From a gamma proteobacterium symbiont of Ctena orbiculata (GTDB lineage Bacteria; Pseudomonadota; Gammaproteobacteria; Chromatiales; Chromatiaceae): a DNA stretch of 45,863 bases. The DNA lies in assembly GCA_003058525.1 (NCBI GenBank), contig QBVD01000019.1, positions 1-45,863 of the forward strand, given 5' to 3'. Shown in pieces: positions 17,246 to 25,520 of the stretch. Positions within the stretch are counted from its first letter, which is position 1, and the number at the start of each line of letters is the position of its first letter. The translations under genes and the position numbers were made by a program. The notes under the pieces are model-generated. The model was given only the letters and a program-made list of their open reading frames with translations. It was not told the DNA's origin and did not search any database.

Positions 17246-17274
17246 AACCCGCTGCAAATGCAGCGGGTTTTTTT
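17246..17274 (+). terminator. Rho-independent terminator after the PEP-CTERM gene
   Basis: A 10-bp perfect stem, AACCCGCTGC (17246-17255) with GCAGCGGGTT (17260-17269), a four-base loop and a following T-run. It lies 34 bases past the stop codon and faces the end of trkH. Confidence 0.93.
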
Positions 17275-17342
17275 ATTGACCTGAGAAATTATCCGCTTCC
17301 GCGGATGCTGGCAGTGGCGATTCGTCGATAACAGAGTGTCCC

Positions 17343-18794
17343 TTACTTACGCCAAAACGCGGGGGTCAACAACACCAGCAGGGTGAAGATCTCCAGACGA
17401 CCCAACAGCATGGCGAAACAGAGTATCCACTTGGCGGGGTCGTTGAGGTTGGCATAGTTGGAACCCACATCGGCCAGACCTGGCCCCAGATTGTTGATAC
17501 TGGCGGCCACTGCGGAGAACGAGGTCATCAGATCGAGCCCGGTGGAGGCCAGGGCCAGGTACATGACACCAAAACTGGCCACATAGAGGGCGAAGAATCC
17601 CCACACCGCCTCCACAATCCGCCAGGGAATGGTTTTGGTGCCGATGCGGATCGGAATCTCAGCATTGGGGTGGATCAGGCGATTGATCTCGCGTACACCC
17701 TGTTTGATCAACAGCAAAAAGCGTATCACCTTGATGCCACCACCAGTGGAGCCGGCACAACCGCCGACGAAGCTGGAGAACAGCAACAGGATGGATATGA
17801 ATCCCGGCCATAGGGAGTAGTCTGCCGTGGTAAATCCGGTGGTGGTGCCGATTGAAACCGCCTGAAACAGCCCACGTATAATCGACTCACCCCAGTTGCC
17901 GTAAACCCCCATGAAAAAGAGCGCCGAGGAGACGATAACTATGACCACCCCCAGGGTGGTGATATAGCCGCGAAACTCCGGGTCCTCGAAATAGGTGCGA
18001 AGGGACCTACGCCGCACGGCAAGGAAATGGAGGGCGAAGTTTGCCCCGGAGAGGAGCATGAAAATCACCGCGATCATCTCGATCAGGGTACTGTCGTAAT
18101 AACCGATGCTCTCATCATGGGTGGAAAATCCGCCGATGGCCACCGTCGAGAAGGCGTGTCCCATGGCGTCAAAAGGCTGCATGCCCCCCAACCAATAGGC
18201 GAGCATACAGCTGAGGGTCAGACCCAGGTAGATATACCAGAGCGCCTTGGCGGTCTCGGTTATACGGGGTGTCAGTTTATTGTCTTTTACCGGACCCGGG
18301 GTCTCGGCCCGATAGAGCTGCATGCCACCGATACCCAGCATCGGTAACACCGCCACCGCCAGGACGATGATCCCCATCCCCCCCAGCCACTGCAGTTGCT
18401 GTCGGTAGTAGAGGATGGAAACCGGCAGCTCATCGATGCCAACGATGACCGTGGCGCCGGTGGTCGTGAGGCCCGATATGGATTCGAACACCGCATCGGT
18501 GATGGTCATATCCTGGTTTTCCGCGAACAGGAAAGGGAGGGAGCCGGTCAGCCCCAGCACGCCCCAGAACATCACCACAACGAGAAATCCGTCGCGGACG
18601 CGTAAATCCTGGCGGCGGTTGCGTACCGGTGCCCAGCACGCCAGGCCGAGTCCCAGGGTGAGGATAAAGGCATCGGTAAAGCCCACCAGGGCGCCGTCAC
18701 CGGTCCACATGGAGATCCCAAGGGGTGGCAGCATGCTGAGACTGAAGACCATCAGCAGCACACCGAGTATCCGTTGAACCACAAAAAGATGCAT
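17343..18794 (-). CDS. trkH: Trk potassium uptake channel subunit TrkH
   Basis: A 483-residue polytopic membrane protein, the pore subunit of the TrkAH potassium uptake system. The four pore-loop regions are visible: SGLTTTGATV near residues 108-117, STVAIGGFST, GTTTGFTTADY, and ASINNLGPGLADVG. The usual order of helices and the length of about 480 residues fit the family. It lies 16 bases downstream of trkA on the same strand, so the channel and its regulatory ring subunit are made from one transcript. Confidence 0.95.
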   Translation of the reverse strand: MHLFVVQRILGVLLMVFSLSMLPPLGISMWTGDGALVGFTDAFILTLGLGLACWAPVRNRRQDLRVRDGFLVVVMFWGVLGLTGSLPFLFAENQDMTITDAVFESISGLTTTGATVIVGIDELPVSILYYRQQLQWLGGMGIIVLAVAVLPMLGIGGMQLYRAETPGPVKDNKLTPRITETAKALWYIYLGLTLSCMLAYWLGGMQPFDAMGHAFSTVAIGGFSTHDESIGYYDSTLIEMIAVIFMLLSGANFALHFLAVRRRSLRTYFEDPEFRGYITTLGVVIVIVSSALFFMGVYGNWGESIIRGLFQAVSIGTTTGFTTADYSLWPGFISILLLFSSFVGGCAGSTGGGIKVIRFLLLIKQGVREINRLIHPNAEIPIRIGTKTIPWRIVEAVWGFFALYVASFGVMYLALASTGLDLMTSFSAVAASINNLGPGLADVGSNYANLNDPAKWILCFAMLLGRLEIFTLLVLLTPAFWRK

Positions 18795-18810
18795 ATTCTA
18801 TTTTCCTGGA

Positions 18811-20184
18811 TTACAGGAAGGTCACACCGACCTGGAAAAGCTTTTCCACATCACGGATTTTCCGCTTGTCCACCAGGAACAAGATTACATGGTCGTCACT
18901 CTCGATCATGGTGTCATGGTGGGCGATCAGCACCTCATCCCCCCGCACAATCGCGCCAATGGTCGCGCCCTTGGGGAGCTTGATCTCCTCAACCGCGCGA
19001 CCCACAACCTTGGATGAATTTCTATCCCCGTGAGCCACTGCCTCGATCGCTTCTGCAGCACCCCTTCGCAGGGAGTGAACCTGTACCACATCACCGCGTC
19101 GCACATGGGTCAGCAGGGTACCGATGGTGGCCTGCTGGGGAGAGATGGCAATATCGATGGTTTCACTCTGCACCAGGTCGACGTAAGAGGGACGATTGAT
19201 CAATGCCATTACCCTGGCGGCACCCAGGCGCTTGGCCAGCATGGCGGAAAGAATATTGTCCTCATCATCATTGGTCACGGCACAGAATACATCCGTGTTC
19301 TCGATATTCTCCTCCAGCAGCAAACTCTCATCCGCCGCGTCTCCATGCAGCACGATGGTCATTTCGAGTCGCTCGGCAATCTCTCTTGCCCGCACCTTAT
19401 CGTTTTCGATGAGCTTGACCCGGTACTTCTGTTCCAGGGATGAGGCCAGTCGCCTGCCTATGTTCCCGCCCCCGGCAAGCACAATGCGCCGGTAGGGCTT
19501 CTCCAGCTTCTGCAGTTCACTCATCACGGAACGGATATTCCCCGCAGCGGCGATAAAGAACACCTCATCTCTCTCCTCGATCAGGGTATCACCCCTGGGA
19601 ATTATCACCTCACCCTCGCGGTAGATGGCGGCGACCCGGGCGTCCACATTGGGCATATGCTCATACAGCGCGCTCAGGGCATTCCCCACCAGGGGCCCGC
19701 CATGATAGGCCTTTACCGCCACCAACCTGACCCGGCCATCCGCGAAGTCGAGCACCTGCAGTGCCCCGGGGTATTCGATCAGTTTGAGAATATAGTCGGT
19801 TACCAGCTGCTCCGGGCTGATCAGCACATCAACCGGTACCGCGGTCTGCTCAAACAGCTGGGGATAGTCCAGATAGCCCTGAGCCCGCACCCGGGCGATC
19901 TTGGTCGGTGTATGGAACAGGGTAAAGGCGATCTGGCAGGCAACCATGTTGGTCTCGTCGCTGTTGGTGACCGCGAGGATCATGTCCGCATCCTCGGCAC
20001 CGGCTCTGCGCAACACATCCGGATGACCCGCATGCCCCCTGACAGTTCCGAGATCGAGGCGGTTGTGCAAATCCATCAATAGCTGCTCATCCTGATCGAC
20101 GACGGTGATGTCGTTGGCCTCGCTGACCAACGCATTCGCAACTGAACGACCCACCTGACCGGCACCGAGGATAATTATTTTCAT
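18811..20184 (-). CDS. trkA: Trk system regulatory subunit TrkA
   Basis: A 457-residue cytoplasmic peripheral protein with two RCK units, as usual for full-length TrkA. The first nucleotide-binding motif is [12 protein letters not shown] at residues 4-15, with an acidic VVDQD at the end of the second strand. The second is [13 protein letters not shown] near residues 234-246, followed by IEND. Each Rossmann domain is followed by an RCK_C (TrkA-C) domain. It binds NADH/NAD or ATP/ADP and gates TrkH. Confidence 0.95.
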   Translation of the reverse strand: MKIIILGAGQVGRSVANALVSEANDITVVDQDEQLLMDLHNRLDLGTVRGHAGHPDVLRRAGAEDADMILAVTNSDETNMVACQIAFTLFHTPTKIARVRAQGYLDYPQLFEQTAVPVDVLISPEQLVTDYILKLIEYPGALQVLDFADGRVRLVAVKAYHGGPLVGNALSALYEHMPNVDARVAAIYREGEVIIPRGDTLIEERDEVFFIAAAGNIRSVMSELQKLEKPYRRIVLAGGGNIGRRLASSLEQKYRVKLIENDKVRAREIAERLEMTIVLHGDAADESLLLEENIENTDVFCAVTNDDEDNILSAMLAKRLGAARVMALINRPSYVDLVQSETIDIAISPQQATIGTLLTHVRRGDVVQVHSLRRGAAEAIEAVAHGDRNSSKVVGRAVEEIKLPKGATIGAIVRGDEVLIAHHDTMIESDDHVILFLVDKRKIRDVEKLFQVGVTFL

Positions 20185-20378
20185 TTTTTCATTGTTTGTA
20201 GTTGTTCAATGCCCGCCAAAACAGTGTTCAGAGGCGATCCGTCTACCTTAGTCGCTAAAGCTGTATTACTGCAACCTGGGGCCAGGATCCAATCAACACC
20301 AAGCCCCTCCCTGTTCAGGGCTCAAAATTGCATTCACGCTGAAGTCTATACCTGCTTGAAATATAGCATTCATGGAAA

Positions 20379-20396
20379 CGACATATATATGACACC
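20379..20396. promoter_or_regulatory. Possible Pho box upstream of the PhoX-family gene
   Basis: Read on the minus strand, this AT-rich site holds TGTCAT and, exactly eleven bases further, TGTCGT. That is the spacing and sequence of the two half-sites of a PhoB box (CTGTCAT-N4-CTGTCAT). It lies about 70 bases before the start of the phosphatase gene. The inverse orientation and the alternative reading as a simple TATA-type palindrome keep confidence low. Confidence 0.35.
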
Positions 20397-20467
20397 ATTT
20401 AGAAATGGCGGCTCCCTAGAATTCTGACGGCTTATTCTATTACGTCTTATCAAGGGGAGCACTTTCT

Positions 20468-22306
20468 ATGTTGAAGAAGAGATCTTTTCGTCTATTAACC
20501 CTGCCTGCCTCCATTGCGGCAGCAATTGTCTGTTCATCTGTGCTGCTAACCGGATGCGACGGTGATGACGGCAAAGATGGTGTTGACGGCATTGATGGTG
20601 TCGACGGTATCGATGGTCAGGACGGTGTCAGCGGCGGTAGTAACAACACCCCACTGGGCTTGAAGCGACTTGCGACCGCTCCCCTGGGAGCTGAGTTCAC
20701 CGGCATGTACCTGAACAGCGACAACACCCTGTTTCTCAATGTTCAGCATCCCAGCAGCAGCAACACAACCACTGACGCCGCAGGTAAGGTATTCGACAAG
20801 GGCACTGTGGGTGTCATCGTTGGCCAGGATTTCTCGGCCCTGTCCGAGAGCTTCGGCGCCCTCGACCTGCCGGTCACTACCACCGAGAAAGAGGTGGTCA
20901 TGACCGCGGTTGGCTCCTATCAGGTACTGACCCAGCAGGGCGACGCCCTGGATGACGGCACTTCCATGGGTGATATCATAGCCCTCGACGGCACCACCCT
21001 GATCAAGAGTTCCAACGATCCTGACTTCAACGGCGTCATCTCCGATGGCGACACCGGTTTCTATGTCTACAGCAACTGGGAAGACCGTCCCGGCAGCATG
21101 AGCCGTATCCATGTCAGCGGTCTTACCGACAGCGGCTACAGCACCATCGTCCAGGAAGGCATGATCGACTTCTCCAGTGTCGGTGGCACCTGGGTTAACT
21201 GCTTCGGTACTGTCAGTCCCTGGGAAACCCCGCTCTCATCGGAAGAGCTCTACTTCGACGATACTGCTGATTGGTTCAACCCGGACTACGAATATTTCGA
21301 CAATCCTCAGTCCCTGGCCACCTATTTCGGTTATCCCACCGACGGTAGCGGCGACTGGCCCAATCCCTATCGCTATGGCTACATCGTGGAGATCGGCAAT
21401 GCTGCCGATGCGGCAGTGGCCAACGTCACGGTCAACAAATTGGAGACCATGGGCCGTTTCTCCCACGAGAACTCGGTTGTCATGCCCGATCAGCGGACTG
21501 TCTTCCTCAGTGACGACGGCACCGGTGTCGTATTCTTCAAGTTCGTTGCAGATGCGGCCGGTGATATGAGTTCAGGCACCCTGTATGCCGCGCAGATCAC
21601 CCAGGCTTCCGGTGTTGACGATCCTGCAGAGGCTGCTCTGGGTATCGAGTGGGTCGAACTCGCCAGTATGGGTGAAGCCGACATCGAGGCTGCTATCGAC
21701 TCCTTCGATGGTAGCTTCGCCGATGGCAACTACATCACCGACGAGCAGGTCTGTGACTGGGCCGAGTCCAAGACCGGCACCGATCTGACCTGTGACGAAG
21801 ACGTCACTGTCGACGCCAACCCATTCAGCGATGACCGGGTGGCCTTTCTGGAGAGCCGTAAGGCGGCAGTCGCCCTGGGCGCTACCGGCGAGTTCCGCAA
21901 GATGGAAGGGGTGAACATCAACTACGGCCTGGCCTCGGACTGGTGGAACGATGGTGCTGCCGACGGTGACCAGGCCTACATGTACATGGCCATGTCCAGC
22001 TTCGACGCCACCATGAGCGACGACGAAGGAGCCATTCAACTCAACGGCGACAACGGCAAGTGCGGCGTTGTCTACCGCATGCAGCTGATGCGCAATGCCC
22101 AGGGCGAGGTTGATGTGGCAACCATGGTCCCGGCCATTGTTGGCGGACCCTACTACGCTGACCGTTCAGTCAACGAGTGTAACGTCAACAACATCTCCAA
22201 CCCCGACAACCTGCTGATCATGGATGATGGTCGCGTACTCATCGGTGAGGATACCGGCAACCACGAAAACAATGTGGTCTGGGTATTCGATGATCCTGCG
22301 ATCTAA
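20468..22306 (+). CDS. PhoX-family (DUF839) lipoprotein phosphatase with collagen-like linker
   Basis: A 612-residue predicted lipoprotein. The signal peptide ends in the lipobox LLTGC with Cys30. Directly behind it are eight collagen-type G-X-Y triplets (residues 32-55; GKD, GVD, GID, GQD and so on), rich in Asp. The rest matches the PhoX/DUF839 beta-propeller family: FTGMYLNSDNTLFLNVQHP near residues 78-96, GRFSHE near 330, and a DDGTGVVFFKF strand. PhoX is a calcium- and iron-dependent alkaline phosphatase; many DUF839 members are uncharacterised, so phosphatase activity is likely but not proven. PhoX enzymes are usually Tat-exported; this one has no twin-arginine motif. An AGGGGAGC ribosome site precedes the ATG. 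Confidence 0.78.
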   Translation: MLKKRSFRLLTLPASIAAAIVCSSVLLTGCDGDDGKDGVDGIDGVDGIDGQDGVSGGSNNTPLGLKRLATAPLGAEFTGMYLNSDNTLFLNVQHPSSSNTTTDAAGKVFDKGTVGVIVGQDFSALSESFGALDLPVTTTEKEVVMTAVGSYQVLTQQGDALDDGTSMGDIIALDGTTLIKSSNDPDFNGVISDGDTGFYVYSNWEDRPGSMSRIHVSGLTDSGYSTIVQEGMIDFSSVGGTWVNCFGTVSPWETPLSSEELYFDDTADWFNPDYEYFDNPQSLATYFGYPTDGSGDWPNPYRYGYIVEIGNAADAAVANVTVNKLETMGRFSHENSVVMPDQRTVFLSDDGTGVVFFKFVADAAGDMSSGTLYAAQITQASGVDDPAEAALGIEWVELASMGEADIEAAIDSFDGSFADGNYITDEQVCDWAESKTGTDLTCDEDVTVDANPFSDDRVAFLESRKAAVALGATGEFRKMEGVNINYGLASDWWNDGAADGDQAYMYMAMSSFDATMSDDEGAIQLNGDNGKCGVVYRMQLMRNAQGEVDVATMVPAIVGGPYYADRSVNECNVNNISNPDNLLIMDDGRVLIGEDTGNHENNVVWVFDDPAI

Positions 22307-22316
22307 ACACCGGCTG

Positions 22317-22375
22317 GCCCGTATTTCTCGCACCCGGACCTAGCGAGACGGCTCAAGGGTGCGGGATGAACGGGC
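22317..22375 (+). repeat. Nested inverted repeat after the PhoX-family gene
   Basis: GCCCG (22317-22321) pairs with CGGGC (22371-22375), and CGCACCC (22329-22335) pairs with GGGTGCG (22357-22363). Together they form a branched hairpin 10-70 bases past the stop codon. There is no T-run, so it may protect the mRNA end rather than terminate. Confidence 0.5.
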
Positions 22376-22396
22376 TTGAGTAATCAAATCAGGGAA

Positions 22397-22422
22397 ATGG
22401 GGGTGGTATAGGCCACCCCCAT
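22397..22422 (+). terminator. Hairpin between the PhoX-family and dihaem genes
   Basis: A 10-bp perfect stem (ATGGGGGTGG at 22397-22406, CCACCCCCAT at 22413-22422) with a six-base loop, followed by TGTGTTT. It lies just before the AGGAG ribosome site of the next gene. It could be a leaky terminator that lowers expression of the dihaem gene relative to the PhoX-family gene. Confidence 0.6.
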
Positions 22423-22442
22423 TGTGTTTCAGGAGATACAAA

Positions 22443-24083
22443 ATGAAACATATTCACATGTTCTTGATGACGGTAGTGTTTGCGGCCCTCACGGCATGCG
22501 GCGGCTCAAGCAGCGACTCAGACACGCAAAATCAATCGCTGGTTTTTCCCACAAGTTATGCGAAATCACCTGCCGGAGACCTGCGACCCGAGGAGACCGG
22601 TGTGGTCTACAATCTGGAGGCGATAGTCCCCCCCCAGTGTTATACCAAGCACGAAGCAACCCACAATCCCTGTATGATCTGCCACCAGACCTATACCTTT
22701 GGCAGCCGTCCGAACTATATGAGCGACAAGGCGCTGCAGGCTGAGTACTCATTCTCGGAGATCGGGGTTACCAACCATTGGCAGAATCTGTTTGAAGACC
22801 GTTCGGACGCGGTCTCCCAAATCAGCGACCAGGAAGTCATCGACTATATCTATACCGACAACTACTCGACCCTGATCGAGCAGTTGCAGAGCGACTCCTG
22901 GGATGGACCAGTCCCCGCCATCCAAGATCTGCATCTCGGTGCCGGCGCCTTTGACGACCAGGGCTTTGCACTCGATGGCAGCCACTGGGTGGCCTTCAAC
23001 TACAAACCCCTGCCCAGCACATTCTGGCCGACCAACGGTTCCACCGATGACGTCATGCTGCGGCTTCCCGCAGCGTTTCGCGAACAGAGCTGCAACGGCA
23101 GCGGCTACTCCCGGGATACCTACATCGCCAACCTGGCGATACTGGAGGCGGCAATACAGGAGCTGCAACGGGTAAGCCTGCCGCAAGTGGATGAAAACAG
23201 CTTCTGTACAGATTTGAATGGGGATGGGCAGCTTGGGGTGATCAACGAGATCATCCGCCCCGATGCCTATGTCGGCAACGCCTCCAATGTCAGCGTCACC
23301 CCGATGCTCTACCCCGAAGGTACCGAGTTCCTGCATACAGTGCGCTATATTGGCCTCGACGAGGATATGTCGATCAATATCCCGGCGCGGATGAAAGAGG
23401 TGCGCTATATGGTCAAGCAGACCTTCTACACACCCGCCGAGCTGCTCTCGATGTATGGTAACGAGAAGCAGGAGAAACTCGATGGCAACCTCCCCAACTT
23501 CGTCTCCCGGGGTGACAACGGCCTGGATAACGGCTTCGGCTGGCTGGTGCTGGGTTTTATCGAAGGTGCTGACGGCCATCTGCGCAAGCAGAGCGAAGAG
23601 GAGACCACCTTCTGCATGGGCTGCCATACCTCCATCGGCAGCACTATCGACCAGACCTTTGCCTTCCCCCGCAAGGTGACCGGAGCCTCGGGTTGGGGCT
23701 ATATCAACCTCAAGGGTATGCTGGACGCCCCCAATGTGGGTGGCACGGAGGGTGAGATTCTCAACTACCTGAAGCTTGCTGGCGGCGGCAACGAGTTCCG
23801 CGAAAACAATGAGATCATCCAGAAGTGGTTCAACGAGGATGGCAGCGTCAACGAGGAGAAGGTCCTGGCCGCGGATGTCTATGAGCTGCTGGCCCCAAGC
23901 CCTGAGCGCGCCCTGACCCTGAACAAGGCCTACATGGCCATCGTACGGGATCAGGATTTCATCCACGGCCGTGACGCCAATGTCACACCGGCGGTGAACG
24001 TCTATGATGCGGTCGATCCGGAGATCGCACCGGTTTTACCCACCGAACGTCAGTATGACTGGGATATGCGTCTGGCCTGGTGA
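22443..24083 (+). CDS. Dihaem c-type lipoprotein of unknown function
   Basis: A predicted periplasmic lipoprotein of 546 residues. The signal peptide ends in the lipobox LTAC (Cys19). Two haem-c attachment motifs are seen, CMICH at residues 77-81 and CMGCH at 391-395, with about 310 residues between them. I do not recognise the intervening domain. Four further Cys residues occur outside the haem sites. ATG 22443 is chosen because AGGAG lies seven bases upstream. It follows the PhoX-family gene on the same strand, 137 bases away. A redox role linked to that protein is possible, but no pathway can be named. Confidence 0.75.
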   Translation: MKHIHMFLMTVVFAALTACGGSSSDSDTQNQSLVFPTSYAKSPAGDLRPEETGVVYNLEAIVPPQCYTKHEATHNPCMICHQTYTFGSRPNYMSDKALQAEYSFSEIGVTNHWQNLFEDRSDAVSQISDQEVIDYIYTDNYSTLIEQLQSDSWDGPVPAIQDLHLGAGAFDDQGFALDGSHWVAFNYKPLPSTFWPTNGSTDDVMLRLPAAFREQSCNGSGYSRDTYIANLAILEAAIQELQRVSLPQVDENSFCTDLNGDGQLGVINEIIRPDAYVGNASNVSVTPMLYPEGTEFLHTVRYIGLDEDMSINIPARMKEVRYMVKQTFYTPAELLSMYGNEKQEKLDGNLPNFVSRGDNGLDNGFGWLVLGFIEGADGHLRKQSEEETTFCMGCHTSIGSTIDQTFAFPRKVTGASGWGYINLKGMLDAPNVGGTEGEILNYLKLAGGGNEFRENNEIIQKWFNEDGSVNEEKVLAADVYELLAPSPERALTLNKAYMAIVRDQDFIHGRDANVTPAVNVYDAVDPEIAPVLPTERQYDWDMRLAW

Positions 24084-24100
24084 AGAAGAAGAAAGGTAAA

Positions 24101-24140
24101 GGGGACAGACCACGGTTTTGGGAAACCGTGGTCTGTCCCC
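24101..24140. terminator. Long palindrome (REP-like) acting as bidirectional terminator
   Basis: An 18-bp perfect stem (24101-24118 with 24123-24140) around the loop TGGG, lying between the convergent dihaem and ntrX genes. The arm GGGGACAGACCACGGTTT resembles palindromes often seen near REP-associated transposases. A broken transposase of that kind is present at 1477-1798. It probably ends both transcripts. Confidence 0.72.
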
Positions 24141-24149
24141 GATTTTACA

Positions 24150-25520
24150 TCACCGCTTGTCTTTGAACTCGATTTCCAGGGATTTGAGCTTGCGATAGAG
24201 ATGGGTGCGTTCCATGCCCACCTCCTTGGCCATGCGCGAGATATTGCCCTCGTGCTGGCGCAGCTGATACTCCAGATAGACCTTCTCGAACTCCTCTCTG
24301 GCCTGTCGCAAGGGTTGATCGAAACTGACCAATGACTCCAGCCCCCCCAATGCACTCCCCACATCGGGGGCGCCCAGCGCCGCTTCCACCTCCTCCTGGG
24401 AGATCTCATTGCCGGCACCCAGGATCAACAATCGCTGCACCAGGTTCTTCAACTCCCGCACGTTGCCATGCCAGGGATGGTTACGCAGGGTATTCTGCGC
24501 TCCCACGTTAAAGTGCCGGTAAGGCAGCTTTTCGTGGTTCACATACCAGTCCACGTAGAAGTTGAGCAGCTCCGGGACATCTTCCGCATGCTCACGCAGG
24601 GGAGGAACATGCAGGGGTACCACATTGAGATGGTAGAAGAGGTCTTCACGAAATGTCTCTTCCTGCACCGCCTCTTCCAGATTGTGTTGGGTTGCGGCAA
24701 TGATCCGTACATCGATACTCACCGGCTCTGTGCCGCCGACCCGAAGAAAACTCCCGGTATCCAGCGCACCGACCAGTTGTGACTGGGCCTCCAGGTCCAT
24801 ATCCGCCACTTCATCGAGGAACAGGGTCCCTCCCACCGCCTGCTCCAGTCGACCGTAGTGAATTCGGCCGTCACTTTCACTGCCAAACAGTTCCTGCGCA
24901 GCGTTTCCCTTCACGATCGAGCTGACATTCACTTCCACAAAGGGTCGATCGCGGCGAACGCTCTGGGAGTGGAGATAGCGGGCCAGGGTTTCACGGCCAC
25001 TACCTGGCTCACCGGTTACCAACACCCAGGTATCGTGCTGGGCTATCCGCTTCACCTGCTCTCGCAGACGCAGCATCACCGGGCTGCGGCCCGTAGGCTC
25101 ATGCACGGCATGCACATGGCGTTTTAGGCCAACATTCTCCTGCTTGAGCTGTTCCGCCTCCAGGGCGCGATTGACCGTCAATAATAACTTGGCCAGAGAG
25201 AGAGGCTTCTCCAGAAAATCATAGGCCCCCAGACGCGTGGCCTCGACAGCTGTCTCCACTGTGCCATGCCCCGACATCATGATCACCGGGCAGGGCAGGC
25301 CCTCGTTCTCACCCCACTCCTTCAACAGGGTGATACCGTCCACATCGGGCATCCAGATGTCCAGCAGGATCAGTTCGGGGCGACGATCACGCAATGCCTG
25401 ACGCGCAGACTTGCCATCCTCCGCCATCGCTACCTCATAGGATTCGTCCTGGAGAATCTCTTTTACCAGGTTGCGGATGTCAGGCTCATCATCCACAACC
25501 AGGATATAGGCGCGACTCAT
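24150..25520 (-). CDS. ntrX: NtrX-type response regulator lacking the sigma-54 contact motif
   Basis: A 456-residue NtrC-family regulator paired with NtrY. Receiver: DD at 10-11, phospho-acceptor Asp54, Lys105. The AAA+ domain has Walker A GEPGSGRET at residues 170-178, with Arg176 in place of the usual Lys, and Walker B LFLDEVA at 233-239. Where GAFTGA should follow ELFGSE, the sequence is SDGRIHYG, so the loop that touches sigma-54 is absent. A Fis-type helix-turn-helix is at the C-terminus (NISRMAKEVGMERTHLYRKL). It probably acts by DNA binding on sigma-70 promoters. Its start overlaps the ntrY stop as ATGA. Confidence 0.9.
   Translation of the reverse strand: MSRAYILVVDDEPDIRNLVKEILQDESYEVAMAEDGKSARQALRDRRPELILLDIWMPDVDGITLLKEWGENEGLPCPVIMMSGHGTVETAVEATRLGAYDFLEKPLSLAKLLLTVNRALEAEQLKQENVGLKRHVHAVHEPTGRSPVMLRLREQVKRIAQHDTWVLVTGEPGSGRETLARYLHSQSVRRDRPFVEVNVSSIVKGNAAQELFGSESDGRIHYGRLEQAVGGTLFLDEVADMDLEAQSQLVGALDTGSFLRVGGTEPVSIDVRIIAATQHNLEEAVQEETFREDLFYHLNVVPLHVPPLREHAEDVPELLNFYVDWYVNHEKLPYRHFNVGAQNTLRNHPWHGNVRELKNLVQRLLILGAGNEISQEEVEAALGAPDVGSALGGLESLVSFDQPLRQAREEFEKVYLEYQLRQHEGNISRMAKEVGMERTHLYRKLKSLEIEFKDKR

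Noticed and set aside
22749-23966. 405-codon open frame antisense to the dihaem gene
   Set aside because: It shows no recognisable domain or ribosome site, while the plus strand carries a lipobox and two haem motifs.
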